Positions 48,827 to 60,633 of a stretch of 64,000 nucleotides of DNA are shown piece by piece (the first letter of the stretch is position 1; every line of letters starts with the position of its first letter). This DNA comes from Linanthus parryae (Eukaryota; Streptophyta; Magnoliopsida; Ericales; Polemoniaceae). A program made the position numbers and the translations under genes. A model generated the notes under the pieces. That model was not told where the DNA came from. It made no database searches and was given only the letters and a program-made list of their open reading frames with translations. The stretch covers positions 15,599,735 to 15,663,734 of the forward strand of contig JALGPY010000013.1 of NCBI GenBank assembly GCA_023055425.1, given 5' to 3'.

Positions 48827-50857
48827 GCTATTCCTAACTATACATGACGACACTCAAGCTTTATAAAGGATACTATAAAATATTAAGTAGGAAGGTTATT
48901 TAAAAACTCTTGTAACTCGTGTATTTTATAACGACTATCCGATTTATTTAGTATGTCCAAAAATGATTATTTGTTTTGAAAAATCTTTTTAGTATGAAGA
49001 ACGTGTAAATTTTGGTGAAGAAAGAGTGATCAAATGTTAACTCATATTTTCTAAAATTAAATAAGACCAATAGTTCTAAAGCATGAACAATTTCCATAGG
49101 TAAAATATTGAGTTCATTGAGAAAACGACTTCTAAATATTCTACAAGATGAAACGACATTTATAGCGTAGCTAGTATCATTCCACAAACGCTTGAGCAAA
49201 CCCGAAATGAGAGTTGCGTGATTAAACACAATATTTATTTAGTTCACAATAAAACATAACCAGTTTAATTTTCAAATAAACTTTTCCGAGAAAATTTCAA
49301 CACCCAAATTACTTTTTTCGTGACGAGTACGAAATCTAGTATTTTTAGAAAATATTTTTGATTCAAAAATAAAATTTTTATTTTTCGCAAAAAGTATACT
49401 GTTTAGATAAACGACATGTAAATCCCGCTTAGTTATGCTTAAAGACAGCTAGGACCCCCAGCCACTCACAAACAGAATCAATAAAAGGTGTCAACTACGC
49501 ACAAGATTCCCTTATCTACAATCAGCTCCCCCCCTCTATACACTATAACAGGTTTGTGTAAAAGACACTTTAACCTTCTAAACATGCATTCTCAAATCGA
49601 TCGATCTAGAAATGAATCGAAGCAGCAAGACATGATTTTGATTGTTTAAATCAACTCACAACGAGATTTGGAGCATACCCGACTCAAGAATTTCGAGAAA
49701 CACTAAGATTTGGGTTGGGTTGCGATTCCCGTCGGGTTCACGCTGGAGATGGCCGATGGTGGACTCCTGGTGGTTCTGATCTGAGATTGAGGGCTCTGAG
49801 TTCTTGGTCGGACCCCCAGGGATTGGCTGGTAGGGTACAAGAGATGTGGTGGCGCTGGTGGGGAACACCCAAGAACTTCGCCGGAAAAAATGGAGGTCTG
49901 ACGCTGCGATGGTCTCTGCGCCTACTGCTGCTGCAGTACTTCTGAGCTAAGTTGCTTCTGGGCAAAAAGACAATTGAGAGAGAGGGAACAAGATAGAGAA
50001 TAACAGAGGGTTGGGTTGTTTCTTCTCAGTGGTGCTTTCCCGACAGGAATAGTGGCGGTGGCTGGTGGTTCCCTGCTTGGCAACCGCTGCTGCTACTTGC
50101 CTCCTCTACTTCTAGGTGCGAAGACAAGAGATAGGTAGATCCGAATTGAATCAGAGAAAGGAAGGAGAAGAAGGGCAAAGCCCAATTGTGTTCCTCGGTG
50201 GTGATTCCCGGCGGCGATTGCAGCGGGAATGGTGGCTTCTGCCACCGGTGAGTTCTCTGCTGCGTGGGGGAACAGAAAGGGAGGCTGAGAGTTGAGAGAT
50301 GGTTGCTGGACTTTGGTGGTTTTGGCCGAGAGAAAGAATTGGCGGCGGTGAAGAGGTTGAATGTGGTGGTGGTGATGGGTTGAGTTGTCAAAGGAGGGGT
50401 GATAGGGTGAGGTGTGCTGTTGAAAAAAAAATCAAGAGAGGTGATTATAATAAGCTAATTTTCATGTGCTCACATGTGCTCACATGTGAAGTGAGGTGAT
50501 GGTGAAATTGAGAGTGACAAGGACGGTGGAGGAAAAATTCTAGAGAACAAAGCTTCTTCAAGAAGATGGGTGGAAGACTAAGGTGCAATGGGTGCACCAT
50601 AAAATGATAAGATTGGGTTTAACGGGTGCAAGACACGTCGCGGTGGTTGAACGCACAGATGCTAATAAAGTAAAGAAAGGCTATCTTATAAATTTTCTCA
50701 CAATCTTTCTAACATTTTTACCTACACTTTCAAACACACTTTTCAATTATAAAAACGATAATTTTCACGACACTAATTTTCAAAATCGAACTCATATTTC
50801 ACCAAATTCACTTCCCAATCTACTAATTTACCCCTAGCAAATTTATGGGGTATTACA
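48827..50857 (-). repeat. 3' LTR of the chromovirus, proximal fragment
   Basis: Reverse complement begins TGTAATACCCC at 50857, like the gag-only element's LTR. A block with TTTATCTAAAC and CGCAAAAA (49390-49415) is homologous to 41120-41150. No coding sequence. Confidence 0.85.
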
Positions 50858-50870
50858 TCCTTCCCCCTTA
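50858..50870 (-). other. polypurine tract of the chromovirus
   Basis: Minus strand TAAGGGGGAAGGA next to the LTR start. Confidence 0.85.
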
Positions 50871-51165
50871 CAGAGAGCTTCGTCCACCAAGCTAAAATCG
50901 AACAATAAACGCGATACCTATGAGCAGCTAACTCAGGTACGAACAAGTACTTTCATACAAGCAGGTAATAGAAAGCAACACAATACCATATATACACACA
51001 ATAACAAGTAGGTCACAGTTTCAACAGTTCAACAGTTACTAAGGGTCAAGACTAAGCATGGTGTAAGGGTACTAGAATGTAACAGTAATAACAAAAGGGT
51101 AAAACGTAACGGAAACAAACGAAGGGTTGCATCCACTCCCCCTTATAGAGTGACGTCCGCGGAAC
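50871..51165 (-). other. 3' untranslated spacer of the chromovirus
   Basis: Between chromodomain stop and PPT; nothing coding seen. Confidence 0.5.
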
Positions 51166-51525
51166 TCAATTTACCTCAACAAACAAATGTGGATACTTCT
51201 TCCTCGTTTTCTCTTCATTTTCCCAGGTTGCTTCTTCAGTATGGTGGTTGGCCCAAAGGACTTTTACCAGTTTGACGCTCTTTGTACGTGTGTCCCTTGT
51301 CTTGGTATCCAATATTTTGACGGGATGCTCTTCGTAAGTTAGAGACGGGTCGAAATCAACTGGTTCTGGGTCCAATACATGGGAGGGGTCTGGTACATAT
51401 TTCCTCATCTCGGATACATGGAATACATTATGTACTCGCCCCAAATTGGCAGGTAGATCCAGACGATACACAACTTCTCCAGTTCTCTCCATGATATCGT
51501 ATGGCCCGATAAACTTAGGGCTCAA
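51166..51525 (-). pseudogene. integrase C terminus with chromodomain
   Basis: The integrase C-terminal part (PKFIGPYDIMERTGEVVYRL, VFHVSEMRKYV) leads into a chromodomain (HPVKILDTKTRDTR, VKVLWANHHTEEATWE, KKYPHLF). This domain targets integration to marked heterochromatin in chromoviruses; the sequence style is Tekay/Del. A small frameshift near 51525 separates it from the integrase core. Confidence 0.88.
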
Positions 51526-52634
51526 TTACCTTTCATGTTGAACCTGGTTACCCCCTTAGTAGGTGAAACCCTCAGGAACGCCTTTTCTCCCACTTGGAAC
51601 TCCAATGGCATTCTTTTCTGATCAGCATATGATTTTTGTCTACCCTGAGCCGCTTTCATTCTTTGTTGGATGATCCGTACTTGATCCGTCATTTCTTCAA
51701 TCATTTGTGGTCCAATTACGACCGTATCGCTGATGTCATTCCAACACAATGGAGAACAGCACTTCCTTCCATACAAAGCTTTGTGCGGTGCCATCTTAAT
51801 GCTGGAGTGATAACTGTTGTTGTAGGAGAATTCTATTAACGGCAGTTTCTCGACCCATGAGCCTTGGAAATCCATAACACATGCCCTCAACATGTCCTCA
51901 AACATCTGAATGGTCCTCTCCGTCTGTCCAACTGTGGCTGGGTGGAAAGCAGTACTGAACTTCAGTTGTGTTCCCAACGCTTCCTGAAGTGCTCTCCAGA
52001 AGTGAGAGAGAAAGTTAGGATCCCTGTCCGAGATTATCGAACATGGAACTCCGTGATATCTTACTAAATTTTTGACATATGCATCCGCCCTTTGCTCCAT
52101 GTTCCACATGTCTTTCAATGGGATGAATCTCGGCGTCTTGGTTAATCTGTCCACGATCACCCATATCTGATTATGTCCGTTCTTCGAGGTTGGCAAGGCT
52201 GTCACAAAGTCCATCGAAATGGAGTCCCATTTCCAAACTGGAACATCCAATGGTTGGAGTAGACCTCCCATCCTCTTATGCTCAAATTTCACCTTCTGAC
52301 ATGTGAAACACCTAGCCACGAACTTCGCTGCTTCGTTTTTCATGTTGGGCCACCAGAATGTCTTCTTAAAGTGTTTGTAAAGCTTATCACCTCCAGAGTG
52401 TACTGAGTATGGCGTATTGTGCGCCTCCCGCATCAACTTCTCCTTGGTTCCCGCACACGTCTGTGGTACGCACCATCTCCCTTTGTAGCGGATACTTCCA
52501 TCTTCATGAATCTGAAACTCCCTGGCTTCTCCTGCTGCAATCTTCTTCATGATTCTTTCGAGCTTCACGTCTCCGGCTTGATTGCTCCTTATTTCTTTGA
52601 ATACATCCGGTACGACTGTCATACTCCCAAGCAA
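51522..52634 (-). pseudogene. integrase core of the chromovirus
   Basis: H2C2 zinc finger (HSGGDKLYKHF...CFTCQ), catalytic motifs SMDFVTALP, IISDRDPNF and GQTERTIQMFEDML, so D, D and E are present. The canonical HPQTDGQSERT motif reads HPATVGQTERT. Starts after a disrupted linker from RNase H. Confidence 0.9.
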
Positions 52635-52681
52635 TTCTGCACCGTTCCTTGATCCACCACTTCAATTTCAAGCTTCCTGAA

Positions 52682-53404
52682 CTAATGGCATATCCAATCC
52701 AATAGGACTATCATAACATTCACTCCGTGGCTCGACTTACGGATCAACGTGTCTGCGACTACATTTGCCTTTCCCTCTTCGTACTGGATGCGTAGATCAT
52801 AATCCTTGATAATTTCTAGCCATCTTCGTTGTCTGTTGTTCAACTCCTTCTGTGTTAAGATGTACTTCAATCTGCGATGATCCGTGTAGAGCTTGCAAAC
52901 TGCGTCGTACAGAAGATGCCTCCATATCTTTAGCGCAAATACCACCGCTGCCATCTCTAAGCCATGTGTGGCACAGTTCTCCTCATGGGGTTTTAGCTTC
53001 CTTGAGGCGTAGGCAATCACACTTCTTTCTTGCATAAGAACACATCCTAGGCCCTTTTTCGATGCATCGATGTATACTTCGAACTCACCAGATTCATTTG
53101 GTACGGCTAAGACTGGTGCTGTAGTCAACTTCTCCTTCAGAGCTTGAAACTCCTCTTCACAACTATCGTCCCAGTGATACTTTACTGCCTTCTTCGTCAG
53201 GGTAGTCAGTGGTCTGGCGATCTTAGAGAAATCCTTCAAAAATCGTCTGTAGTAGCCTGATAAGCCAAGGAAACTCCTGATGTCTGACACGTTCTTCGGT
53301 GTAGGCCAATATTTTACTGCTGAGATCTTGCTAGGTAGACAAATATTCCCTCCTTGGAGATGATGTGGCATAGAAATGGCACACATTCCAACCGAAATTC
53401 GCAT
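52682..53404 (-). pseudogene. RNase H and connection region of the chromovirus
   Basis: [59 protein letters not shown] and [10 protein letters not shown] are typical of Ty3 RNase H. A one-base deletion near 53335 separates it from the RT. Confidence 0.9.
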
Positions 53405-53730
53405 TTCGACAACTTAGCATACAATCGCTCCTGCCTCAAAGTCTACAATACTTCTTGGAGATGTTCCTCATGATCCTCTTTGCTCTTCGAGTACACCAGG
53501 ATGTCATCAATAAAGACAACTATGAACCGATCCAGGAATGGCTTCATCACTCAGTTCATCAAATCCATGAACACAGCAGGGGCGTTGGTTAGCCCAAATG
53601 GCATCACTGTGAATTTGTAATGGCCATACCTTGTGCTCAAAGCCGTCTTCGGAATATCCGTCTCGGCCACGTGAATTTGATGATATTCGGACCTCAAGTC
53701 GATCTTCGAGAATACGCTAGCCCCTTGCAG
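53405..53730 (-). pseudogene. catalytic RT segment of the chromovirus, three stops
   Basis: Reads [26 protein letters not shown] and FIDDILVYS, so the catalytic Asp pair is present. Stops occur at LFD*LQG, LMN*VMK and EVL*TLR; each fits CAG to TAG or CGA to TGA. Confidence 0.85.
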
Positions 53731-54363
53731 CTAATCGAACAAGTCGTCAATCCGGGGTAGAGGGTATTTGTTCTTGATGGTCACACTGTTCAAATCCCAG
53801 TAGTCAATGCATAGCCTTAAACTCCCGTCTTTCTTCTTTAAGAACAACACTGGCGCTACCCAAGGTGACACACTTGGTCGTATGTAGTCCTTCTGCAGAA
53901 GTTCCTGCAACTGTTCCTTCAGTTCTTTCAATTCTGCGGGTGCCATTCGATACGTCGCCTTTGAGATAGGTGCAGCTCCCGAGGTTAAGTCTATAGTAAA
54001 CTCCACTTCCCTTTGAGGTGGCATTCCAGGTATCTCATCGGGACACACATCACGGAACTCTTTCACCACTGGTATCTCCTCCAACACAACTTCCTTCTTA
54101 GATACGTCTTGGACATAGCACACGTAGGCCAAGTTTCCCTTCTTCACTTGGTTGACTATGGTCAATGCTGACACTAGTCTGATGCGAGGTTCCGTAGTGA
54201 CACCACGGTAAGTGATCCTTTCGCCTTTGGGTCCCTTAAATCGAACCTTTTGATCATGGTAGTCAATAACTGCCCGGTACTTTCCAAGCCAGTCCATACC
54301 AAGGATCACATATATCCCCCCTAGGTCAAACTGGATTAGGTTGGCGGGTAAAGTACTTGAAAG
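53731..54363 (-). pseudogene. protease end and RT start of the chromovirus, cut by Copia
   Basis: Protease end [12 protein letters not shown] and [17 protein letters not shown], then RT N terminus with [41 protein letters not shown] and NKYPLPRID. The frame stays readable to 54363, where the Copia LTR begins. Confidence 0.88.
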
Positions 54364-55483
54364 TGTGGGTATGCAGATGTATAAGCAACTAAGATACTAG
54401 AAGGGGTGGGGGTTGAATAGAGTATGCCAACTTTTTGCAAAACTCGCTAACAAGTTGAAGAACTTGTGCAGATAATGAATTTCAAGGCCTTGAACACAGG
54501 TTCAAGCCTTTGAAATTATGCAGAGAGTTTGGAACAAGTATGCCTTTTTCAGGGCCTTGAAAACAAGTTCAAACCCTTGAAAATAAACAGTTTTTGTATG
54601 CTGCAAAAGCTTTGAAAGTAGATGAACTAAAAATGCACAAGACAAGTGATTTATAGACTTCATTCCACTTGGACTTACGTCTCTACCTCAGGGATTAGAT
54701 CCCTGCAGGATTTTCAACTCAATTCTTATTAACCAAAAGCTATGCCCTAGAACTCAAGCACATAGAGTCCCCTTACTCTATTACAGCTTGTGGTTTTCCC
54801 TAACATGTCTAGTACCTGCTCTAGCTAACTGATTAAGTAAGAATTCTCTATTGTTCACTTTGAAAAATCCTTGATAATGAATGTAGAAATAATAAAGAAA
54901 TGATCTACCAATATAGCTCTATACAGAAGATCACTTAAGAGCAGAAAACTGCAGTGAAATGCAGTGAACTTCTGTGTATGGATTGGAAGAGATGAAGAAC
55001 TTCTTTGATGTTTGTCAATCCAGAATGCTTTCTTTGTATATTCTCGTTGATAATTGTGTTGTTGTTTCTTCGAATTTGAGCTCTTTAAATACTTCAAATA
55101 ACTCTGCAAATCTCTACAGATTTTCAGCAACAACCTTCCTATTTTGTAGGCAACAGAGTTTGACTATTTGAGATCTTCTCCAACGGTTGAATGATCATAA
55201 TCTTCAGAGATATTGTGGTAATAATTCATTTAACCATCATAAGAAGCTGTCAAACACGTCTGATTGATCACAGGATCAAAGTATTAAAGTGTTTCCAAAT
55301 CTGCAGCAATCCAGTTTAGGAAACAATCCTGCAAAACTTAGAAATAATATTTCCTGCATTATCATGGTCAAACAGTTGATAGAGTACAATTCAAAACATG
55401 TTTAACAATTTGTCTTTCATCATCTAACAACAGGTAATCAAACATATGCAAGAGAGATAATAAATTAGATCAGAGAGTTAACA
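54364..55483 (-). repeat. 3' LTR of the SIRE-like element
   Basis: Minus strand begins TGTTAACTCTCTGATC at 55483 and ends near CTGCATACCCACA at 54364, about 1.12 kb. A CTTAGGGGGAGTTTTTC tract borders it at 55484-55500. The end CTATTCAACCCCCACCCC resembles SIRE-type LTR ends. The outer boundary could shift by two bases. Confidence 0.75.
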
Positions 55484-55500
55484 GAAAAACTCCCCCTAAG
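55484..55500 (-). other. polypurine tract of the SIRE-like element
   Basis: Minus strand CTTAGGGGGAGTTTTTC. Further G-rich tracts lie at about 55671-55682, 55865-55876 and 57087-57096; repeated tracts are known in SIRE elements. Confidence 0.7.
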
Positions 55501-56219
55501 AATATGTTTTCAGGTTTAACTGTTTCAAGGCTTTGAATCCAGTTTCATGGCCTTGAAAATAGCCAAGATTATTTTCAAGCCTCTGAAGCTAATTCAAGGC
55601 TTTGAAAGTTGTTTCAAGGCCTTGAAATATCCAAGCTCTTTAAATTCTTGAACAACTTGAGCTTTCAATCTCCCCCTTGATGAAAGACAAAACCAAATTC
55701 TGTTTGATCCTTAGTCTCTGCAAAATAAACTGATTAGTCTGCAATTTAAAGACACAGTTATTCCAAAAAGATCCAAATTATTTAAATACCAACAAAAAAC
55801 ATATAAATTGTTCAACAGATAAAATCAAATAATCCTAAAAACCTAAACTGAAACCTATAATTTTCTCCCCCTTTTTGACTTTCATCAAAAATATCGAAGA
55901 TGTTTGATCAAGTGTCTGGAAAATTTTGAAAATTTAAAGAAATAATTAAAGCAGAGACAATGTGGAAGAAAGAATAGGCAAGATTAAGGGTCCTTCTCTT
56001 CTTCTTGATCTCCTGTTTCTTCCCCACTTTCTTCACTGTTGGTTTGAAATTCTTGAGATATCACATCTATTTCTTTAATGAAGGAACTGATCTATTCAAT
56101 AACACTGTTGAATAGGAAGGTGAGACCTTCCAAGGCTTTCTTCCCATGCTTGAGCTTCTTCTTTACAGCTAACCTTTTCTATTGAGGGGAAGCAGTCTTT
56201 ATATTCTTGTTTCGTGCTT

Positions 56220-56636
56220 TTAATGCCTCTTGGGATGGATCTCTGTCAAGTTTCCCTTCGAGTTTCCCTTTGTTTGGCATGGAATACACACCATAAGATC
56301 CTGAAGAAGTGTCTGAATTTTGAATAAGGATTTCCTTTCCTTTTCCTTTAGCCTCAGAGACTGTCTTCTTCTTGTCTTTCTTAGGGCTTCCAATATGGGT
56401 ACCCTTCTACTTATCTTGTGTAGTGCCATAGATTGTTTCTTCCTTTATTGAGCTTGATCTTTTCTTACTATCTTCTTGAGTGGAGAAGATTCTTCTTCTT
56501 CTTCGGTGAAACTTTTTGACACAGAGTCCTCACTGATTTCTTGAATCTCTTCCACCGTTGCTTTTCTCTTCTTCTCTGAGACAGGTTTTGAACCTCCAGC
56601 CATCTTGATTCTGTCTGAGGCTCTTCTGGTGCTCAT
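56220..56636 (-). pseudogene. remnant of the extra 3' ORF of the SIRE-like element
   Basis: ATG at 56636 starts MSTRRASDRIKMAGGSKP, then Lys/Glu-rich sequence; one in-frame stop at 56445-56447, after which the frame continues to 56220. SIRE elements carry an env-like ORF 3' of pol, and position fits. I recognise no domain. The rest of 55501-57091 shows no clear coding sequence. Confidence 0.4.
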
Positions 56637-57091
56637 TAGGTTTAGGGAGAATAAAAGAGAGAGATGGAATGATACGGAATGAAGGAGAAGATAAGATGAT
56701 AAATACTGAAAGAGTTTGAGTTTCAAAAGGAAACTGGTATCTCTCTGATTCTAAAAAGATTTGCAAAGATCAGAGAAAATTTCAAACTATTATGCCGTTA
56801 GAAAAAGAACATACTAATACTTTTTTTGGCTAAAATAAATTTTTGAAAAGGTTAGGGACTATATTAGGAAAATATCTACAGAGATATCACCAGTATAGAA
56901 TGATCCAAGTTTATTGACTATTAGTGTAACACATTCATTTTCAAGGCTTTGAAAAGGCTTTCAAGGCCTTGAAACACTGTAACACTACAACAGTTAAAAG
57001 ATCAAAGCTTTGAACTGATTTTCAAGGCTTTGAAACTCAATTCAAACCTTTGTAAACACAAATAACTTACCTATCTTACCTTAAGCTCCCC

Positions 57092-57642
57092 CTAAACCAA
57101 TGCAACCTTATCTAGCATTCCCAATTCCAATCTTAGATCTGAGAACCTTTCATCTGCTAATGGTTTGGTGAAGATATCTGCTATTTGCATGTTAGTAGCA
57201 ACAAATTCAAGAACAATATCACCTTTCTCAGCATGATCTCTGATGAAGTGGTGTCTGACATCAATGTGCTTGGTTCCTGAGTGTTGTACTGGATTCTTTG
57301 TAATTGAAATTGCACTAGTGTTGTCACACTTAATAGGTATGCCTTTGAAGTCAAATCCAAGGTCTCTAGCTGTTGAGAAATACATAGTACTTGTGAGCAA
57401 CATGCTCCTGCAGCTATATATTCAGCTTCAGCTATTGATAGAGAAACTGAATTCTGTTTCTGGGAATGCCAGCTAATCAAATATGATCCAATGAATTGAC
57501 AGGTTCCAGAAGTGATTTTTCTATCAACTTTGTAGCCTGCAAAGTCAGCATCTGGAAAACCACTTAAAGAGAAGTTAGAATGTCTTGGATACCAAAGCCC
57601 TAAGTCTTTGGTACCATTGAGATATCTGAATATTCTCTTCAC
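57092..57642 (-). pseudogene. RNase H of the SIRE-like element
   Basis: RIFRYLNGTKDLGLWY, DADFAGYKVDRKITSGTC, SWHSQKQNSVSLSIAEAEY, then in another frame CDNTSAISITKNPVQH, KHIDVRHHFIRD and ADIFTKPLA, the standard Copia RNase H motifs. A frameshift lies near 57400. Confidence 0.9.
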
Positions 57643-57654
57643 ATCAGTTAAGTG

Positions 57655-58278
57655 CTATTCTTTTGGATCAGCTTGAAATCTAGCACACATGCATACACTA
57701 AACATAATATCTGGTATGCTTGTTGTCAGATAGAGTAATGATCCAATCATGCTTCTATACTCCTTTACATTGACACTCTTACCAGATTCATCCTTGTCTA
57801 AGGATAGTGTGGAGCTCATTGGGGTCTTGGCTTCCTTGCATTGAGCCATGCTGTATTTATTCAGCAAGTCTCTTGTGTACTTGATTTGATTCAGAAAGAT
57901 ACCCTTCGTCAATTGATGTATTTGAAGTCCTAGGAAGAAGGTTAATTCTCCCATCATGCTCATTTCAAACTCCCTGCTCATAAGACTTGAAAATTCTCTG
58001 CATAATTGATCATTAGTAGCTCCAAACAGTATATCATTAACATATATCTGGACTACAAGTAAATATTTCTCATGAGTCTTAATGAAAAGAGTCTTGTCTA
58101 CTAAACCTCTTTTGAAATCATTTTCAAGTAAAAACTTTGACAGTCTTTCATACCAAGCTCTTGGAGCTTGTTTCAAACCATAAAGAGCTTTGTCAAGTTT
58201 GTAAACATGGTCTGGAAAATTTTCATTTTCAAAACCAGGTGGTTGTGCAACATAAACTTTCTTCTTGTAAGTAGCCAT
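57655..58278 (-). pseudogene. RT C-terminal part of the SIRE-like element
   Basis: YKLDKALYGLKQAPRAWYE and GELTFFLGLQI are typical of Copia RT. The catalytic YVDD reads YVND (D to N), which should abolish activity. Frames change at both ends. Confidence 0.9.
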
Positions 58279-58669
58279 TCAAGAAAGCACACTTCACATC
58301 CATTTGAAATAGTTTCATGTTCTTGTAAGATGCAAATGCAAGTAAAATTCTAATTGCTTCTAACCTGGAAACTGGAGAAAATGTTTATTCATAATCTATA
58401 CCTTCTTCTTGATTGTAACCTTGAGCAACTAACCTTGCTTTGTTTTTGATTACATTGCCACTTTCATCCAACTTGTTTCTGAACGCCCATCTGGTACCAA
58501 TGACAGACTGGTTTGTTGGTGCAGGAACCATGTTCCAAACCTTATTCCTCTCAAACTCATTGAGTTCACTTTGCATACCAGTGATCCAGTCTGCTTCTTG
58601 TAAAGCTTCCTTCACAGTTTTTGGTTCTACAAGAGAAATAAAAGCTTGAAAACCACATAAGTTCTTCAA
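58279..58669 (-). pseudogene. RT N-terminal part of the SIRE-like element
   Basis: PKTVKEALQEADWITGMQ, ELNEFERNKVW, GTRWAFRNKLDE and ARLVAQGYNQEEGIDYE, then a stop, then TFSPVSRLEAIRILLAFA and FQMDVKCAFLNGYL. One nonsense codon at about 58385 and a frameshift near 58275. Confidence 0.88.
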
Positions 58670-59050
58670 CTGTGATCTAGTTTGTGTACCAGTGGTTGGA
58701 TCTGATATGATATTATCAGCTGGATGGGATGAGAGATACTTAAATATCTTTCTTGGAGACCATGGTTCAGGTTCACCATATATCTTCTATGGTCTTGAAG
58801 TAGTGGCTTTGTCATTTGAATCCTTCTGATCATTTTTTTCAAGCCTTTGAGCTGTATTTTCAAGACCTTGAGAACTATTTTCAAGGTCTTGAAAATGTCT
58901 TCTATTTTCTTCTGAGCCTTTCTTGAATCCAAGTGGATTCTTAGTCTCTTCCTCCGATTCATGCTTGTTCAAATTCAAGTCTGCAAAACTTTCACTCAAA
59001 GAACCATCATAGCTTTCATCAAAAATAACATGAATGCTCTCTTCAACCAG
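58620..59050 (-). repeat. 431-bp tandem duplication, copy 1
   Basis: Both copies start TTTGGTTCTACAAGAGAAA on the plus strand and end CTTCAACCAG. They encode the integrase-RT linker (SFADLNLNKHESEEET, GLQER) twice. Confidence 0.9.
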
Positions 59051-59480
59051 TTTGGTTCTACAAGAGAAACAAAAGCATTAAAAGCACATTAGTTCTTCAA
59101 CTGTGATCTAGTTTGTGTACCAGTGGTTGGATCTGATATGATATTTTCAGCAGGATGGGATGAGAGATATTTAAATCTCTTTCTTGGAGACCATGGTTCA
59201 GGTTCACCATATATCTTCTCTGGTCTTGAAGTAGTGGCTTTGTCATTTGAATCCTCCTGATCGTCTTTTTCAAGGCTTTGAGCTGTATTTTCAAGGCTTG
59301 AGAACTATTTTCAAGGTCTTTAAAATGTCTTCTATTTTCTTCTGAGCCTTTCTTGAATCCAAGTGGATTCTCAGTCTCTTCCTCTGATTCATGCTTGTTC
59401 AAATTCAAGTCTGCAAAACTTTCACTCAAAGAACCATCACTGCTTTCATCAAAAATAACATGAATGCTATCTTCAACCAG
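59051..59480 (-). repeat. tandem duplication, copy 2 (430 bp)
   Basis: About 95% identical to copy 1 by eye. The normal element should have a single copy, so this adds a shifted second linker to pol. Confidence 0.9.
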
Positions 59481-59489
59481 TTTGGTTAT

Positions 59490-59951
59490 TTAATTGTAAA
59501 CTCTATGAGCTTTTATATTCAGAGAGTAACCAAAAAATATACCTTCATCACTTCTTGCATCAAACTTACCAAGATTTTCTTTTCCATTGTTATGGATAAA
59601 GAAGGTACATCCAAAGGGACTGAAGTAAGAGATGTTTGGCTTTCTCCCTTTGAATAGTTCATAGGGGGTCTTATTTAGAATAGGTCTGATCAAGCACCTG
59701 TTTAAAATATAGTTTGCTGTATTCACAGCTTCTTCCCAGTAGGGTTTTGGCAACTTGTTCTCAAGAAGCATTGTCCTTGACATATCTTCAACATTCCTGT
59801 TCTTTCTTTCAACAACACCATTATGTTGAGGAGTTCTTGGAGCAGAAAATTTATGAGAAATACCATGCTTATCACAGAACAAATAAAACTCTAGCTGATC
59901 AAATTCTCTACCATGATCACTTATGATTGAAGCTACAGGTAGGTTTTTCAA
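59490..59951 (-). pseudogene. integrase core, second half, SIRE-like element
   Basis: IISDHGREFDQLEF, HGISHKFSAPRTPQHNGVVERKNR, ILNRCLIRP and GRKPNISYFSPFGC. The second Asp and the Glu are present. Confidence 0.9.
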
Positions 59952-59981
59952 GTTTTGAAGTTCTCTGCAAAGCTTTGAAAA

Positions 59982-60338
59982 TTAAGAGAGAGCTTCAGAT
60001 TTTTCTTTGAGAAACATAACCCAAGTGTATCTAGAAAAATCATCTACAACAACTAGCATATACCTTTTACCTTTTTGAGAAGGAGTCCTCATAGGACAAA
60101 AGAGATCCATATGAAGTAATTCAATAGGTCTAGTTGTACTAACAAACTTCATTGGCTTGAAGGAGCTTCTGGTCTGTTTTCCTTGTGCATAGGATTTGCA
60201 TAACTCATCCTCTTTGAACTTGGTGGATGGCAATCCTCTTACCAAGTCTTTAGAGATCAATTTGTTCATAGTATGCAAACTGATATGACAAAGTTTACTA
60301 TGCCAAAGCTTTGAATTTCTTTCAAGGCCTTGAGACAT
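59982..60338 (-). pseudogene. GAG-pre-integrase and integrase start, SIRE-like element
   Basis: LWHSKLCHISLHTMNKL and KDLVRGLP are the pre-integrase motif; ELLHMDLFCP holds the first catalytic Asp and VVVDDFSRYTWV follows. The zinc-binding C-x2-C reads CKSY, so one Cys is lost. TAA at 59982-59984 interrupts the frame to the next segment. Confidence 0.88.
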
Positions 60339-60633
60339 TTCAAACTTTCACCTGCCACTTTTTTAGTCTGAAAAGTATAAACATTGTTTGATCTAGAGGC
60401 TGTGAGAATGCAATCTCCTGATTTCTCATTTTGCACCACACACTTCTCTTTATCAAAGATGACTTTGTTGCCATCATCACAAAGCTGAGATACACTAAGC
60501 AAATTAAACTTCAAACATTCAACCAGATAAACATCAGAAATAGAGTTTTCAGAATTTGTACCAACTTTTCCAATACCAAGAATATTGCATTTTCCTTTGT
60601 CACCAAGTGTTATTGAAACTTCTGATTGCTCCT
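60339..60633 (-). pseudogene. protease C-terminal part, SIRE-like element, cut by the Retand-like LTR
   Basis: ITLGDKGKCNILGIGKV, SDVYLVECLKFNLLSVSQL and GNKVIFDKEKC are the second half of a Copia protease. Its catalytic D-S-G should lie beyond the nested insertion. It is in a different frame from the integrase segment. Confidence 0.8.

Larger units (their letters stand above)
38429..54363 (-). mobile_element. Tekay/Del-type chromovirus, 3' part, with two nested insertions
   Basis: Minus-strand Gypsy element: part of protease, RT, RNase H, integrase, chromodomain, PPT and 3' LTR. The LTR is split by the gag-only element at 39541-48821 and the protease region is cut at 54364 by a Copia element. 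Gag and the 5' LTR should lie right of the window. Many stops and frameshifts show it is an old copy. Confidence 0.88.
54364..60633 (-). mobile_element. SIRE-like Ty1/Copia element, 3' part
   Basis: Minus-strand Copia order: protease end, integrase, RT, RNase H, then a long 3' region before the LTR, as in the SIRE/Maximus lineage. The 5' part was separated by the Retand-like insertion at 60634 and should resume right of the window. Many stops and frameshifts; not active. Confidence 0.85.

Noticed and set aside
49656..50391. Frames with Gly/Trp- or Pro/Ser-rich products in the chromovirus LTR
   Set aside because: They lie in LTR sequence, have no homology I recognise, and the region is GA/GGT-rich.
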